Source: Microbacterium schleiferi
Lineage (GTDB): Bacteria; Actinomycetota; Actinomycetes; Actinomycetales; Microbacteriaceae
DNA length: 64,000 bases
Direction: 5' to 3'
NCBI RefSeq assembly: GCF_015565955.1
Contig: NZ_CP064760.1
Span: 3,162,001 to 3,226,000, forward strand
Of the stretch, positions 1-9,192 are shown in pieces. Position 1 is the first letter of the stretch; every line of letters begins with the position of its first letter. The translations under genes and the position numbers were made by a program. The notes beneath the pieces are model-generated. The model ran no database searches, was not told the origin of the DNA, and saw only the letters and a program-made list of their open reading frames with translations.

Positions 1-85
1 TGCGCGAGAAGCTCACTCACGCGCCCAGTCAATCACCCCTATCCCCGGGGCGGACGCATCAGCGCCTCATCCCGCGCGACTGGCC

Positions 86-479
86 CGGTCGCAACGGCGC
101 GGATCGTCGACGACACGCCGGGCCGAGGCATCCACCGCCGGCGTGCCGGGTGCCGGATGCGCCGTTGCGACCGCCCGCGCGCTGGATGCCGGATGCCGCC
201 ACAACGAACGCGGGACGGCATGACGAGATGGACGAGCCGGTCGCAACGGCGCGGATCGTCGTCGACACGCCGGGCCGAGGCATCCACCGACCGGCGTGTC
301 GGGTATCGGATGCGCCGTTGCGACCACGCGCGCGCTGGATGCCGGATGCCGCCACAACGAACGCGGGACGGCATGACGCGATGGACGAGCCGGTCGCAAC
401 GGCGCGGATCGTAGACAACACGCCGGGCCGAGGCATCCACCGACCAGCGTGCCGGGTGCCGGATGTGCCGTTGCGACCG
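86..479. repeat. 152-bp tandem repeat with internal inverted repeats
   Basis: Units begin at 86, 238 and 391 (152 and 153 bp, third unit partial) and differ at only a few bases. Each unit opens with CGGTCGCAACGGCG and, about 75 bp later, carries its reverse complement CGCCGTTGCGACCG (86-99/160-173, 238-251/313-326, 391-404/466-479), so each unit can fold into a long hairpin. The short frames across it are repetitive and Arg/Pro-rich with no recognisable protein, so I treat it as non-coding. It lies just downstream of the minus-strand hydrolase stop at 508. Confidence 0.85.
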
Positions 480-507
480 CCCGCCCGGAGGCGCACGCCG
501 GATGCCG

Positions 508-1311
508 TCAGCTGGCCGCGCTGAAGAACTCCAGGCCGGCGGCGCGGAAGTCTCGGGATCCCGGAGTGTTGAAGTGATGGCGGTCGGGAATCTCGACGAA
601 CGTGCTGTTCGGTGTCGCGTCGGCGAGGCGGCGGGAGCGCGGGAGGATCGCGTCCTCGCTGCCCGTCGCGAACAACACCGGCTGCTGCGGAGGCCGGGCA
701 GGATCGGGGTCCCCGGCCTCACCGAAGCGCATTCCCTCGGCGAGCGCGACGAGAGCTGAGAGGTCGTTCCCGGGCACCCGCTCGGCCAGCGTCACGTAGT
801 TGTTGGTGACCTTGTCGGTGACCGGAGTGCCCTCGGCGACATAGGCCTTGGCCTGATCGAGCTGGAGGCGGGCCAGCGGCGTGCCATCGGGGATGCCGCC
901 GAGGACCGCACGGGTCACCAGCTGCGGGCGGTCGACGGCCAGCTGCCACCCGACGCGAGCACCGAGGGAGTAGCCGAGATACCGAGCGGAGTCGATGAGG
1001 TACGTGTCGAGCACCGTCGCGAGGTCGTCGATGAACGAACGCATCTCATACGCGCGGCGGTCGTGTGGCTTGTCGCTCGCCCCGTGCCCGCGCTGATCGA
1101 CACCGAGGACGCGGAATCCGGCGCGGGTGAGGTCGCGCACCCAGCCCGTGTTCACCCAGTTGTCGCGGCAGCTCGACGAGAATCCATGGACCGCAAGGAC
1201 CGTCTCGGCATCCGGATCACCCCAGGAGTAGGTGGCGATACGGTACCCCTCGCCCACCATGACGTACTGCGGGTCGGGCATCTCGGTTAGCGGGCGCGGT
1301 GCGGCATCCAT
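508..1311 (-). CDS. alpha/beta fold hydrolase
   Basis: A 267-residue cytoplasmic alpha/beta hydrolase. It shows the oxyanion HGF motif near residue 42, VDQRGHGAS near 71-79, the nucleophile elbow GYSLGA (Ser about 115) and a C-terminal His in a DRHHF context near 244, so the Ser-His part of the triad is visible. The length fits single-domain esterases, epoxide hydrolases or C-C hydrolases; the substrate is not predictable. Translation could also start at Met11. It is single-copy and not obviously in an operon with its neighbours. Confidence 0.85.
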   Translation of the reverse strand: MDAAPRPLTEMPDPQYVMVGEGYRIATYSWGDPDAETVLAVHGFSSSCRDNWVNTGWVRDLTRAGFRVLGVDQRGHGASDKPHDRRAYEMRSFIDDLATVLDTYLIDSARYLGYSLGARVGWQLAVDRPQLVTRAVLGGIPDGTPLARLQLDQAKAYVAEGTPVTDKVTNNYVTLAERVPGNDLSALVALAEGMRFGEAGDPDPARPPQQPVLFATGSEDAILPRSRRLADATPNSTFVEIPDRHHFNTPGSRDFRAAGLEFFSAAS

Positions 1312-1458
1312 GCGCCCATTCTCGCGTCGGGGAGCCCCCGTGCGGGATGGATGCCGAGATCACGGCGCGTCGTCGACGAGATTATCGAGTCGGATCTCGG
1401 CACGTGCGGTCAACGGATGCCCGGAGGAGGGACCGACCCAGGCGCGCAGCGTGCAGCG

Positions 1459-1872
1459 TCAGTCGGTGAGCTGCTGAATGCGGATGAGGTTGCCGGCGGG
1501 ATCACGCACCGCACAGTCGCGCAGGCCGTAGGCCTGGTCGATCGGTTCCTGCACGATCTCGGCGCCAGCTGTCTCGAGTGCCGCGAAGGTCGCGTCAAGG
1601 TCACGGGTCGCGAGGTTGATCCCGAAGTATGAGCCTTTGGTGATCAGCTCAAGCAGCGTCGTGCGCTCCTGATCGGTCAGACCCGGGGTCGCAGCCGGCG
1701 GATGCAGCACGATCGCGGTATCGGGCTGTCCTGCCGGCCCCACCGTGATCCAGCGCATGTCCTCATAGCCGACATCGAGCCGAACCTCGTACCCGAGAAC
1801 GTCCCGATAGAAGGCGAGCGAGTCCTCAGGGTCGAGGTGAGGAAGAAAGCTCGAGTGGATCGTGGTCTCCAT
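1459..1872 (-). CDS. VOC family (glyoxalase/bleomycin-resistance-like) protein
   Basis: A 137-residue vicinal-oxygen-chelate protein. It begins METTIHSSFLPHLDPEDSLAFYRDVLGYEV, has the usual paired beta-alpha-beta-beta-beta halves, and ends with RDPAGNLIRIQQ, the typical metal-ligand C-terminus. I chose the ATG at 1872 because the open frame upstream lacks VOC sequence. Members act as lyases, dioxygenases or drug-binding proteins, so the specific function is unknown. Confidence 0.85.
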   Translation of the reverse strand: METTIHSSFLPHLDPEDSLAFYRDVLGYEVRLDVGYEDMRWITVGPAGQPDTAIVLHPPAATPGLTDQERTTLLELITKGSYFGINLATRDLDATFAALETAGAEIVQEPIDQAYGLRDCAVRDPAGNLIRIQQLTD

Positions 1873-1978
1873 ACCGCTCACGGTAGTCCCGGCATCCGTC
1901 TCGCGCTTCTTGATTCCTGCTCGACGTGGTGCTCGAAGCGCACTGTCGCGTGTCGGCGACCTGACATAGCCTTCGGGC

Positions 1979-2947
1979 ATGAATCGCGACGAACTCGAGC
2001 AGTGGCTGCTCGACTCCGACCCCACACTGCGCTGGCAGGTGCAACGCGATCTGCTCGGAGCACCCGAGCAGGAGTGGCGCGAGACGCGCGCGAGCATGGC
2101 ACACGACGGTGACGCTGCGAGGCTGCTCGCGGTGCAGGATGCCGATGGGCAGTGGGCCGGAGGAGCGTACTTTCCGGCGGGCTACACGGGGGAGGGTTCC
2201 GGACAGCCCTGGACCGCGACGACCTGGACACTCACAACGCTTCGCGAGTGGGGACTGGATGCCGCGGCCCTGGCCGGCACGGCAGAGAAGCTGCGTGAGA
2301 ACGCTCGGTGGGAGTACGACGACCTGCCGTACTGGGATGGCGAAACTGACGTCTGCATCAATGCGATGACTCTCGCCAACGGCGCGTGGCTGGGGGCTGA
2401 CGTCTCGCCGATCGTCGAGTTCTTGGCGACGAAGATGCTGCCCGATGGTGGATGGAACTGCGAGTGGGTCGAAGGGTCGACGCGGTCGTCGTTCCATTCC
2501 ACGATCAACGCCGTGCGCGGCATCCTGGCATACGAGCAGCTCACGGGTGATGACACCCTGACCGACGTCCGCCATCGCGGCGAGGAGTATCTGCTCGAGC
2601 GGCGGCTGCGCTACCGGTCGTCGACGGGCGAGCCGGTGGGATCGTGGGCTGATCTGCTGATGTACCCGTACCGCCACCCGCACACCGCCCTCAAGGCCGT
2701 TGACTATTTCACCGAGGCGGCGGTGCACGACGGCATCCGCCCCGACCCCCGAATCGCCGAGACCATCGAACGAGTGCGGGATGCCCGGCAACCGGACGGG
2801 CGATGGCTGCAGGGCGAGAAGCTCGAGGGCGCGGTCTGGTTCCCCCTGGATGTCGAACCCGGCGAACCGTCGAAGTGGGTGACCTTCCTCGCGCTGCGCG
2901 TTCTGCAGCGCTGGGATGCCGCGGTCAGCGGCGAATCGGCCGCGTGA
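1979..2947 (+). CDS. squalene cyclase/prenyltransferase-like repeat protein
   Basis: A 322-residue protein with the alpha/alpha-barrel repeat flavour of terpenoid cyclases and prenyltransferases: QDADGQWAGG, DGGWNCEW and QPDGRWLQG resemble QW motifs, spaced along helical repeats. There is no DXDD or DCTAE catalytic box that I can identify, so enzymatic cyclase activity is doubtful. Proteins of this size are common single-domain members in actinobacteria with unknown role. The last 23 bases overlap the convergent AraC-type gene. Confidence 0.7.
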   Translation: MNRDELEQWLLDSDPTLRWQVQRDLLGAPEQEWRETRASMAHDGDAARLLAVQDADGQWAGGAYFPAGYTGEGSGQPWTATTWTLTTLREWGLDAAALAGTAEKLRENARWEYDDLPYWDGETDVCINAMTLANGAWLGADVSPIVEFLATKMLPDGGWNCEWVEGSTRSSFHSTINAVRGILAYEQLTGDDTLTDVRHRGEEYLLERRLRYRSSTGEPVGSWADLLMYPYRHPHTALKAVDYFTEAAVHDGIRPDPRIAETIERVRDARQPDGRWLQGEKLEGAVWFPLDVEPGEPSKWVTFLALRVLQRWDAAVSGESAA

Positions 2948-3332
2948 CCTGTTTCGCGACACAGGGAATCAGGGCCGCCGCGTCGTGTTCGGCGCGTGCC
3001 CGATAGACGCTCGGCGGCATGCCGACAAGCTCGGTGAACCGGGTGCTGAAGGTACCGAGAGACGCGCACCCCACCGCGAGGCACACTTCCGTGACACTCA
3101 GATCTCCCCGTCGCAGCAGCGTCATCGCGCGCTCGATACGTCGGGTCATGAGATACGAGTACGGGCTCTCCCCGAACGCCGCCTTGAACTTTCGACTGAG
3201 GTGTCCGGGCGACATGTGCGCGCCCCGGGCGAGCTCCTCGACATCCAGGGGCGCGGCATACTCGCGATCGATGCGGTCGCGAACGCGGCGCAGAAGCACG
3301 AGATCGCGAAGATCGTCGGGATTCGGCGGCAT
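2925..3332 (-). CDS. AraC family transcriptional regulator (DNA-binding domain only)
   Basis: A 135-residue protein that is essentially only the AraC DNA-binding domain: first helix-turn-helix around ELARGAHMSPGHLSRKFKAAFG, second around VTEVCLAVGCASLGTFSTRF followed by the VGMPPSVYR signature. The start at 3332 (MPPNPDDL) is preferred because the upstream in-frame stretch is not family-like. No N-terminal effector domain is present, as in small MarA/SoxS-like members. The adjacent divergent flavin-binding protein at 3394 is a plausible target. Confidence 0.85.
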   Translation of the reverse strand: MPPNPDDLRDLVLLRRVRDRIDREYAAPLDVEELARGAHMSPGHLSRKFKAAFGESPYSYLMTRRIERAMTLLRRGDLSVTEVCLAVGCASLGTFSTRFTELVGMPPSVYRARAEHDAAALIPCVAKQVTRPIRR

Positions 3333-3393
3333 GCCGACGAGTCTCACACGGGGTGGCGCGCACTGTCGACGCGAGTGCGGCAAGATCGAGGGC

Positions 3394-3783
3394 ATGACCA
3401 CGGCTCTCACCCCAGACGGGCTGCGCTTCGTCACGGACTACCACCTCGCGACGCTGTCGACGCTCGCGCCCTCGGGCCTGCTGCACGTCGTCGCCGTCGG
3501 ATTCACCTTCGCGGATGGCCTCGTGCGGATCATCACGATGGACGGCAGCCAGAAGGTCCGCAACATCGAACGGGACGGACGAGCCACGGTGGCACAGATC
3601 GCCGGCCCGCAGTGGCTGAGTATCGCCGGGCATGCGACGGTGTCGCGCGATCCGGATGCCGTTGCACGCGCCGTGGAACTCTACGCAGCGCGCTATCGGC
3701 AACCCCAGCCCAATCCGCAGCGGGTCGCGATCGAGCTGCGGCCCGAGAAGATCATGGGCTCGGCGGGGCTCATCGCGCCGTAG
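3394..3783 (+). CDS. PPOX class F420/FMN-dependent oxidoreductase
   Basis: A 129-residue split-barrel protein of the pyridoxamine-5'-phosphate oxidase-like superfamily: FVTDYHLATLSTLAPSGLLH at the N-terminus, then GSQKVRNIERDGRATV, typical of small actinobacterial members that bind F420 or FMN. The ATG at 3394 is chosen because homology begins there; the frame upstream is antisense to araC. It is divergent from the AraC-type gene (61 bp between starts) and is followed after 31 bp by the FAD oxidoreductase, so the two may be co-transcribed. Confidence 0.8.
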   Translation: MTTALTPDGLRFVTDYHLATLSTLAPSGLLHVVAVGFTFADGLVRIITMDGSQKVRNIERDGRATVAQIAGPQWLSIAGHATVSRDPDAVARAVELYAARYRQPQPNPQRVAIELRPEKIMGSAGLIAP

Positions 3784-3814
3784 CCTCGACACACCCACGA
3801 TCCGGAGGATGAGC

Positions 3815-5100
3815 ATGGCACGGGCCCAGCACGACGTCGTCATCGTCGGTGCCGGGCTCGCGGGGCTCCGGGCGGCGATCACGCTGGGCCACGCCGGGCG
3901 TGACGTCGTCGTTCTGGAAGCCGCGGACGGGGTCGGCGGCCGGCAGCGCACTGACGTCGTTGACGGCTTCCTGCTCGATCGTGGGTTCCAGGTGCTCAAC
4001 CCCGCATACCCCGCCGTGCGGCGCTGGGTCGACGTGCAGGCCCTGCGCCTGAAGCCCTTCCCGGTCGGAGTGCAGGTACGCCGCGAGACAGGCCTCGTGA
4101 CGCTGGCAGATCCTCGTCGGCATCCGTCGCTCGTTCCCGCGACCCTGCGCAGCGGCCTTCTCTCCCCCGGGATGCTGCCTCCCTCGCACGCTGGGCCGCA
4201 TCGGGCCTGCTGGCTCCGCGCCGCGCGATCCGCCGGGCGATCGCAGGGCGGGATCGTCCCGTGCATGACGCGTGGGATCGAGCCGGATTGACGGGTCCGC
4301 TGCGTTCGGAGGTGCTCGAGCCGTTCCTGTCGGGCGTGCTCGCGGACGGGGAGTTCGACACATCCGACGCCTTCGTCCGGCTGCTCGTCCGCATGTTCGC
4401 GCTGGGGCGCCCAGGCCTGCCCGAGCGCGGCATCCAGGCCCTTCCCGAGCAGCTTGCCGCGTACGCCCGAACCCTCGGGGTGAGCATCGAGATGCATCGG
4501 CGCGTGACCGGCCTGCGCGACACTCCCACCGGGGTCGAGGTGGCCGTCGCGGGCTCTGATCCCGTCACCGCGCTGGGGGCGATGGTCGCCGTCGGACCGG
4601 AGGCGGCATCGGAGCTGGTTCCGGTGCCGGTGCCCGAGACTCACGGGTTGCAGACGTGGTGGTTCGCGACGGATGCTGCGCCTTCGACATCCGGGATGCT
4701 CGCCGTCGACGGCACCCGAAGCGGACCTCTCGTGAATACGGCAGTCATCTCGCACAGCGCTCCGTCGTATGCGCCGGCTGGCATGCACCTGGTCGAGGCG
4801 ACCTGTCTGCTCCCTCCCGTGGCGCGGAAAGAGCACGCTGCCGGACCGGCCGAGAGCGACGTGCGGCGCCACCTGACGCACATCTGGGGCGCGGATGTCT
4901 CAGACTGGCGCCTGCTGCGCCGCGACGACATCCCGCACGCTCTGCCCGTGCAGTCGGCGCCGCTTCGTCCCGTCTCGACGGCACGCCTGTCGGAGCGTGT
5001 GTACGTCGCCGGCGACCATCGCGACACCGCGTCGATCCAGGGCGCACTGGTGTCGGGGAACCGCGTCGCCCGCGCTCTGCTCGCCGACGCGGGCACCTGA
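3815..5100 (+). pseudogene. NAD(P)/FAD-dependent oxidoreductase (amine oxidase/phytoene desaturase-like), frameshifted
   Basis: A flavin amine-oxidase-like protein. The N-terminus has the Rossmann signature VVIVGAGLAGLRAAITLGHAG and VLEAADGVGGRQRT, and the C-terminus ends VYVAGDHRDTASIQGALVSGNRVA, the second FAD-binding stretch. GGAGG at 3804 sits six bases before the ATG at 3815. The frame breaks in the G run at 4169-4171: adding one G joins SGLLSPG to DAASLARWAAS in the same sense. With that base restored it is a normal-length protein of about 429 residues, so a missing homopolymer base is more likely than decay. Confidence 0.8.
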
Positions 5101-5128
5101 GGCTGCGCGCGCACAGCCGACCCGCGGG

Positions 5129-5836
5129 CTAGCGCGTCGGGGGCACCGCGAAGCTGTGCGATCGAGCGATGTCGCGCGCGGCATCGGTGCCCAGGAAGGA
5201 CAGAATCACAGCGGCAGCATCGGGCTCCGCCGATGTCGTCGCGACCGCGCCCGAGAACACCGTGTCAATCGCGCAGCCCTGCGGCATGACGCCCAGCACG
5301 GTGACGCCCGGTCGCCCGACGAGTTCACTCAGCTGCTGAAAGCCGAGATCCACCTCGCCATCGGCGAGCAGCTGAGCAACCGGGATACCCGGACGGGCCT
5401 GCACCAGCCGACCGCCAACCTCGGCGGTCAGGCCCCAGTCCTCGAGCATCCGCACCAGAGCCGTGCCGCTGGGACCTGTCGAGTATCCGATCTTCGTCGC
5501 CGCGCGGATGGCATCCCGAACGCCCGCGACACTCTCGAATGCGGGGTCGGTGGTCGCGGCGGCGGGAGTATCCGCGTCCGACGGAACCGCCACGGCGACC
5601 TGGGACAGCACGAGCGGGGTGACGGATGCCGGTGTGACGTGACCGCCGTCAGCAAGTTTCGCAAGAGCACCGTCGGCGAGGAAGACGAGGTCGAACTCCT
5701 CGCCCGCCGCGACGCGCTCGGCGGCATCGACCCCGCCGACGGACTCGGTCTCGACCTCGCCCAGCCCTGCCTCAGCGGCAGCTGTCATCAGGTCGGCGAG
5801 CAGCAGTCGCGTCGCCATGGACGAGATCGCCTTCAC
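5129..5836 (-). CDS. ModA-like substrate-binding domain protein
   Basis: A 235-residue periplasmic-binding-protein type II fold resembling molybdate-binding ModA (AERVAAGEEFDLVFLADGAL, IGYSTGPSGTALVRMLEDWG, VDLGFQQLSELVG), but it has no obvious signal peptide or lipobox. No permease or ATPase gene is nearby. It starts by a 4-base overlap inside the aldo/keto reductase and is the last gene of the protocatechuate operon, so it is probably co-expressed with it. A cytoplasmic ligand-binding role, perhaps for an aromatic acid or pathway intermediate, is inference. Confidence 0.7.
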   Translation of the reverse strand: MKAISSMATRLLLADLMTAAAEAGLGEVETESVGGVDAAERVAAGEEFDLVFLADGALAKLADGGHVTPASVTPLVLSQVAVAVPSDADTPAAATTDPAFESVAGVRDAIRAATKIGYSTGPSGTALVRMLEDWGLTAEVGGRLVQARPGIPVAQLLADGEVDLGFQQLSELVGRPGVTVLGVMPQGCAIDTVFSGAVATTSAEPDAAAVILSFLGTDAARDIARSHSFAVPPTR

Positions 5837-6807
5837 GCGGCATCCTCGAAGGTCTCGGCGTCCACTTCGGCGGTGTTCTGCGAGGAGTACCGCGGGCCCG
5901 ACACGGACGGGGTGTCGATGAGCTGCCCTGCGCGCTCCAGGATGTCGGGCGCGATCACCAGGTCGGCGACGGCGATGATCTCACGCAGGTGGTCGAGGTT
6001 CGTCGTCCCGGGAATCGGCACGACGTTGCCGCCGCGGGACGAGACCCACGCCAACGCGAGCTGGGCGGGGCTCACTCCCGCCTCGGCGGCGAGGTCTCGC
6101 CACGCGGGAAGAAGTGCGGCATTGGCCTCCCAGTGCGGGGGCTGGAACCGCGGCATCGCCCGGCGGATGTCTTTCGCAACGAGGTCGTCGGGGTTGCGGA
6201 CGGCGTCGGCGAGGAATCCTCGCGCGACCGGCGAGAAGGCCACGAGCGCGACGCCGTCAGCTTTCGTCGCCTCGAGCATGCCGAGCTCGGCGTTGCGGGT
6301 CCACAGCGAGTACTCGTTCTGCACGGCAGCGATCGGCGCGACCTGCTGCGCTTCCCGGAGGCGCGCGACGGAGACCTCTGACAGGCCGATCGCGCCGATC
6401 TTGCCGGCATCGACGGCTTCGGCGAGCGCGGCGACGCTCTCGGCGATCGGGACCGACTTGTCCCACCGGTGCAGGTAGTACAGGTCGATGTGGTCGACGC
6501 CGAGCCGGCGGAGGGATGCGTCGACCTGATGCCGCAGGGTCTCGGGGCGTCCGTCGATGACCCGCACGCCGTCGACCATCGCCATGCCGCCCTTACTGGC
6601 GAGCACGACCTCGTCGCGTCGGCCGGCGATGGCCGCACCGACGAGCTCCTCGTTGCGCCCGCCGCCGTAGAGCGTCGCGGTGTCGAGGAAGCGGACGCCC
6701 TCATCGAGCGCGGTCTGCAGCAGCCGAAGGCCCTCCTCGGGCGGTGGCGCGACCCCGTACGCGTGGCTGAGCGACATGCATCCGAGCCCGTACCGGGGCA
6801 GGTTCAT
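5833..6807 (-). CDS. aldo/keto reductase in the protocatechuate operon
   Basis: A 324-residue (beta/alpha)8 NADPH reductase of the Tas/AKR type: LGCMSLSHAYG, FLDTATLYGGGRNEE with catalytic Asp and Tyr, VLASKGG with Lys, DLYYLHRWD with His, and the C-terminal VPIPGTTNLDHLRE cofactor motif. It overlaps ligC and the ModA-like gene by 4 bases each, so it is translationally coupled within the lig operon. It might process an aldehyde or keto intermediate; the substrate cannot be read from sequence. Confidence 0.85.
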   Translation of the reverse strand: MNLPRYGLGCMSLSHAYGVAPPPEEGLRLLQTALDEGVRFLDTATLYGGGRNEELVGAAIAGRRDEVVLASKGGMAMVDGVRVIDGRPETLRHQVDASLRRLGVDHIDLYYLHRWDKSVPIAESVAALAEAVDAGKIGAIGLSEVSVARLREAQQVAPIAAVQNEYSLWTRNAELGMLEATKADGVALVAFSPVARGFLADAVRNPDDLVAKDIRRAMPRFQPPHWEANAALLPAWRDLAAEAGVSPAQLALAWVSSRGGNVVPIPGTTNLDHLREIIAVADLVIAPDILERAGQLIDTPSVSGPRYSSQNTAEVDAETFEDAA

Positions 6808-7760
6808 GCGAGCTGCTCCTCCAGCATGCCGAGCACGCGGTAGCAGTCGAACACCTGCCGGACCGACGAGTTGGGTTCGCGGCCCTCACGGATCGCGGCG
6901 ACGAACTCGCGGTCCTGCAGCTCGATGCCGTTCATGCTGACGGTAACCTGCGACACGTCGATCGGCTCTTCCTTGCCGTTGACGAGGTCGTCATAGCGAG
7001 CGATATAGGTGCCCGTGTCGCCGATGTAGCGGAAGAACGTTCCGAAGGGCCCGTCGTTGTTGAACGAGAGCGAGAGGGTGCAGATCGCTCCCGTCTCGGC
7101 TTTGAGCTGGATCGACATGTCCATCGCGATGCCGAGCTCGGGGTGGATCGGACCCTGGATGGCGTTGGCTTGCACGATGCGACCGGTCTGGTAGGCGAAC
7201 AGGTCGACGGTGTGCGCTGCGTGGTGCCACAGCAGGTGGTCGGTCCACGACCGCGGCTCGCCCTTCGCGTTGGTGTTCGTGCGACGGAAGAAGAAGGTCT
7301 GCACGTCCATCTGCTGGACGGCGAAGTCGCCCGCGGTGATCTTCTGATGCACCCACTGGTGCGACGGGTTGAAGCGCCGCGTGTGACCCACCATCGTGAC
7401 GCGGTCGGATGCTTCGGCCGCCGCGAGCGTGGCTTCGGCATCCGCGAGGGAGTCGGCGAGGGGGATCTCGACCTGAACGTGCTTTCCGGCCGCAAGCGCC
7501 GCCTGCGTCTGCGAGGCGTGCAGGCCGGTAGGGGTGGCGAGGATGACGGCATCCACGTCGTCGCGTTCGAGCACGGCGTCGTATCCGACGACGGCTGTCG
7601 GCACACCGTACTTGTCGGCGACAGCCTGGGTCGGTTCGGGTTTGGTTCCGCTGACGACGGTCACCTCGGCGTCGGGGATGTTCGCCAGGCCGTCGAGGTG
7701 CTTCATGCCGAAGGCGCCTGCGGCACCCACGACGGCGATCCGGACCTTGTCACTGCTCAT
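6804..7760 (-). CDS. ligC: 4-carboxy-2-hydroxymuconate-6-semialdehyde dehydrogenase (LigC)
   Basis: A 318-residue Gfo/Idh/MocA-family NAD(P)-dependent dehydrogenase: RIAVVGAAGAFGMKHLDGL at the N-terminus, then VQVEIPLADSLADAE and the HTRRFNPSHQWV region typical of LigC. It oxidises the hemiacetal form of the protocatechuate 4,5-cleavage product to 2-pyrone-4,6-dicarboxylate. The ATG at 7760 has AGGAG just upstream. It follows ligB after 72 bp and overlaps the aldo/keto reductase by 4 bases. The family alone is broad; the operon context makes the assignment strong. Confidence 0.9.
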   Translation of the reverse strand: MSSDKVRIAVVGAAGAFGMKHLDGLANIPDAEVTVVSGTKPEPTQAVADKYGVPTAVVGYDAVLERDDVDAVILATPTGLHASQTQAALAAGKHVQVEIPLADSLADAEATLAAAEASDRVTMVGHTRRFNPSHQWVHQKITAGDFAVQQMDVQTFFFRRTNTNAKGEPRSWTDHLLWHHAAHTVDLFAYQTGRIVQANAIQGPIHPELGIAMDMSIQLKAETGAICTLSLSFNNDGPFGTFFRYIGDTGTYIARYDDLVNGKEEPIDVSQVTVSMNGIELQDREFVAAIREGREPNSSVRQVFDCYRVLGMLEEQLA

Positions 7761-7832
7761 TCGCACTCCTTCTTCGAACGTGGTGCGCCCCGTGGGGACC
7801 GCGCGATCGATCCCCACGGAGCGGGTCTGTGG

Positions 7833-8822
7833 TCAGGCGGTCGCGCCGACGGGTACCTTCTCGTCCTCCGTGTCGGCAGCCTCGGTGGGGGCAGCGACAG
7901 GGTTGGTGATCACGAGGTGACCGACCGCGGTGTTGGAGGCGGGCACGTGGTAGAACCGGTGGTTCACCTCGGGCGCGCCGCCACCGAACTGATCGTCCAT
8001 CGCACCGCGGGCGATGAGCCACATCACCAGCTCGATGCCTTCCGAACCGGCCTCGTCGACGTAGTCGATGTGCGGCCACTCGGTCAGACCCAGCGGGTCC
8101 GAGATCAGCATGTCGAGGAACGCGTTGTCCCACTCCTGGTTGATGAGCCCGGCGCGGGGGCCCTGGAGCTGGTGGCTCATGCCGCCGGTGCCCCAGATCT
8201 GGACGTTCAGCTCGGGGCCGTCCCACTTGTCGATAGCGCGACGCAGAGCCTTGCCGAGCTCGTAGCACCGGCGACCCGAGGGCACCGGGTACTGCACGAC
8301 GTTGACCGCGAGCGGGATGACCTTCACGGGCCATTCCTCGACCTGGTCGTAGACGAGCGAGAGCGGCACGGTGAGGCCGTGGTCGACGACCATCTCGTTC
8401 ACGAGGGTCAGGTCGAAGTCATCCTGGATGACCGACTGGGCCAGGTGCGCGGCGAACTCGGGGTATCCCTTGACGTCCGGCACCGGGCGGGGGCCGTAGC
8501 CCTCGTCGGCGACGGGGTATTCCGCGCCCGTGCCGAGCACGAACGTGGGGATCAGCGAGGAGTCGAACGCCGTGGCGTGGTCGTTGTAGACCAGGATGAC
8601 GACATCCGGCGTGTTCTCCTTGGCCCACTTCCGCGTCCAGGTGTAGCCGTCGAAGACCTTCTTCCAGTACGGCTCTTCGGTCTTGCCGAGGTCCATCGCG
8701 GCACCGATCGCCGGCACGTGGGACGTGTACAGCGCCGAGGTCAGCTTGGCGGGAGCGTTCGGCCGCATGGTCTCGGCCTTCTCGCCGGGCTGCGGCGGCG
8801 TCCAGCCGTCGAGGTCCTTCAT
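7833..8822 (-). CDS. ligB: protocatechuate 4,5-dioxygenase beta subunit (LigB)
   Basis: A 329-residue class III extradiol dioxygenase catalytic subunit. The Fe(II)-binding SHVPAIG (His about 35), the YNDHATAF segment and the VDHGLTVPL and GTGGMSHQLQGPRAG segments are all LigB hallmarks. With LigA it opens the ring of protocatechuate between C4 and C5. The start at 8822 overlaps the ligA stop by 4 bases. The C-terminal tail rich in Glu, Thr and Ala is slightly longer than in proteobacterial LigB. Confidence 0.95.
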   Translation of the reverse strand: MKDLDGWTPPQPGEKAETMRPNAPAKLTSALYTSHVPAIGAAMDLGKTEEPYWKKVFDGYTWTRKWAKENTPDVVILVYNDHATAFDSSLIPTFVLGTGAEYPVADEGYGPRPVPDVKGYPEFAAHLAQSVIQDDFDLTLVNEMVVDHGLTVPLSLVYDQVEEWPVKVIPLAVNVVQYPVPSGRRCYELGKALRRAIDKWDGPELNVQIWGTGGMSHQLQGPRAGLINQEWDNAFLDMLISDPLGLTEWPHIDYVDEAGSEGIELVMWLIARGAMDDQFGGGAPEVNHRFYHVPASNTAVGHLVITNPVAAPTEAADTEDEKVPVGATA

Positions 8823-9190
8823 GCGGTTGCCCTCGGGCGGCGGCCGCCCGAGATCATCATGTCGCGGTAGGCGGCCTCGCTCATGCCGGTCATCGAGCCG
8901 GCCATCTGCTGGAAGCTCAGACCGTGCGTGGCGCCGAGCTTGGCGAGGAAGTAGATGTTCCCGCCCTCTGCCATGGCAGCGTTCAGGTCGAGGTCGAGGA
9001 TCGCCTGGCGCGCCTTGGGGGTCAGCTGCCACTCGTCGAGGTAGGCCTCGCGGTCGGCGAGGTACCGCTCGCGGTTCTCAGGCTTCATGAACGACATGCA
9101 GAGCTGGTTGATCTGGTAGCCCTTCCGGGCCTGCTCCGCGTCGAAGATGATCGTCCCGGGGACGTTCTTGTAGGGCTTGTCGAGTGCCAT
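8819..9190 (-). CDS. ligA: protocatechuate 4,5-dioxygenase alpha subunit (LigA)
   Basis: A 123-residue small subunit of the LigAB extradiol dioxygenase. INQLCMSFMKPENRERYLAD and the helical AILDLDLNAAMAEGGNIYFLAKLGATHGLSF section are characteristic; the subunit caps the LigB active site. It starts 2 bp after the ligI stop and overlaps ligB by 4 bases. The two subunits are separate genes here, as in Sphingobium, and not fused. Confidence 0.95.
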   Translation of the reverse strand: MALDKPYKNVPGTIIFDAEQARKGYQINQLCMSFMKPENRERYLADREAYLDEWQLTPKARQAILDLDLNAAMAEGGNIYFLAKLGATHGLSFQQMAGSMTGMSEAAYRDMMISGGRRPRATA

Positions 9191-9192
9191 GG

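Noticed and set aside
86-479. CRISPR array
   Set aside because: The units are 152 bp with no short repeat plus unique spacer pattern; consecutive units are almost identical throughout.
2704-4881. Long minus-strand open frame (725 codons) across squalene-cyclase-like, AraC and FAD genes
   Set aside because: It is antisense to well-supported genes and is Arg/Pro/Ser/His-rich without domains, as expected for a shadow frame in high-GC DNA.
7143-8870. 575-codon plus-strand frame opposite ligC and ligB
   Set aside because: Antisense to clear lig genes, Val/Arg/Asp/His-rich low-complexity product, no recognisable domain.
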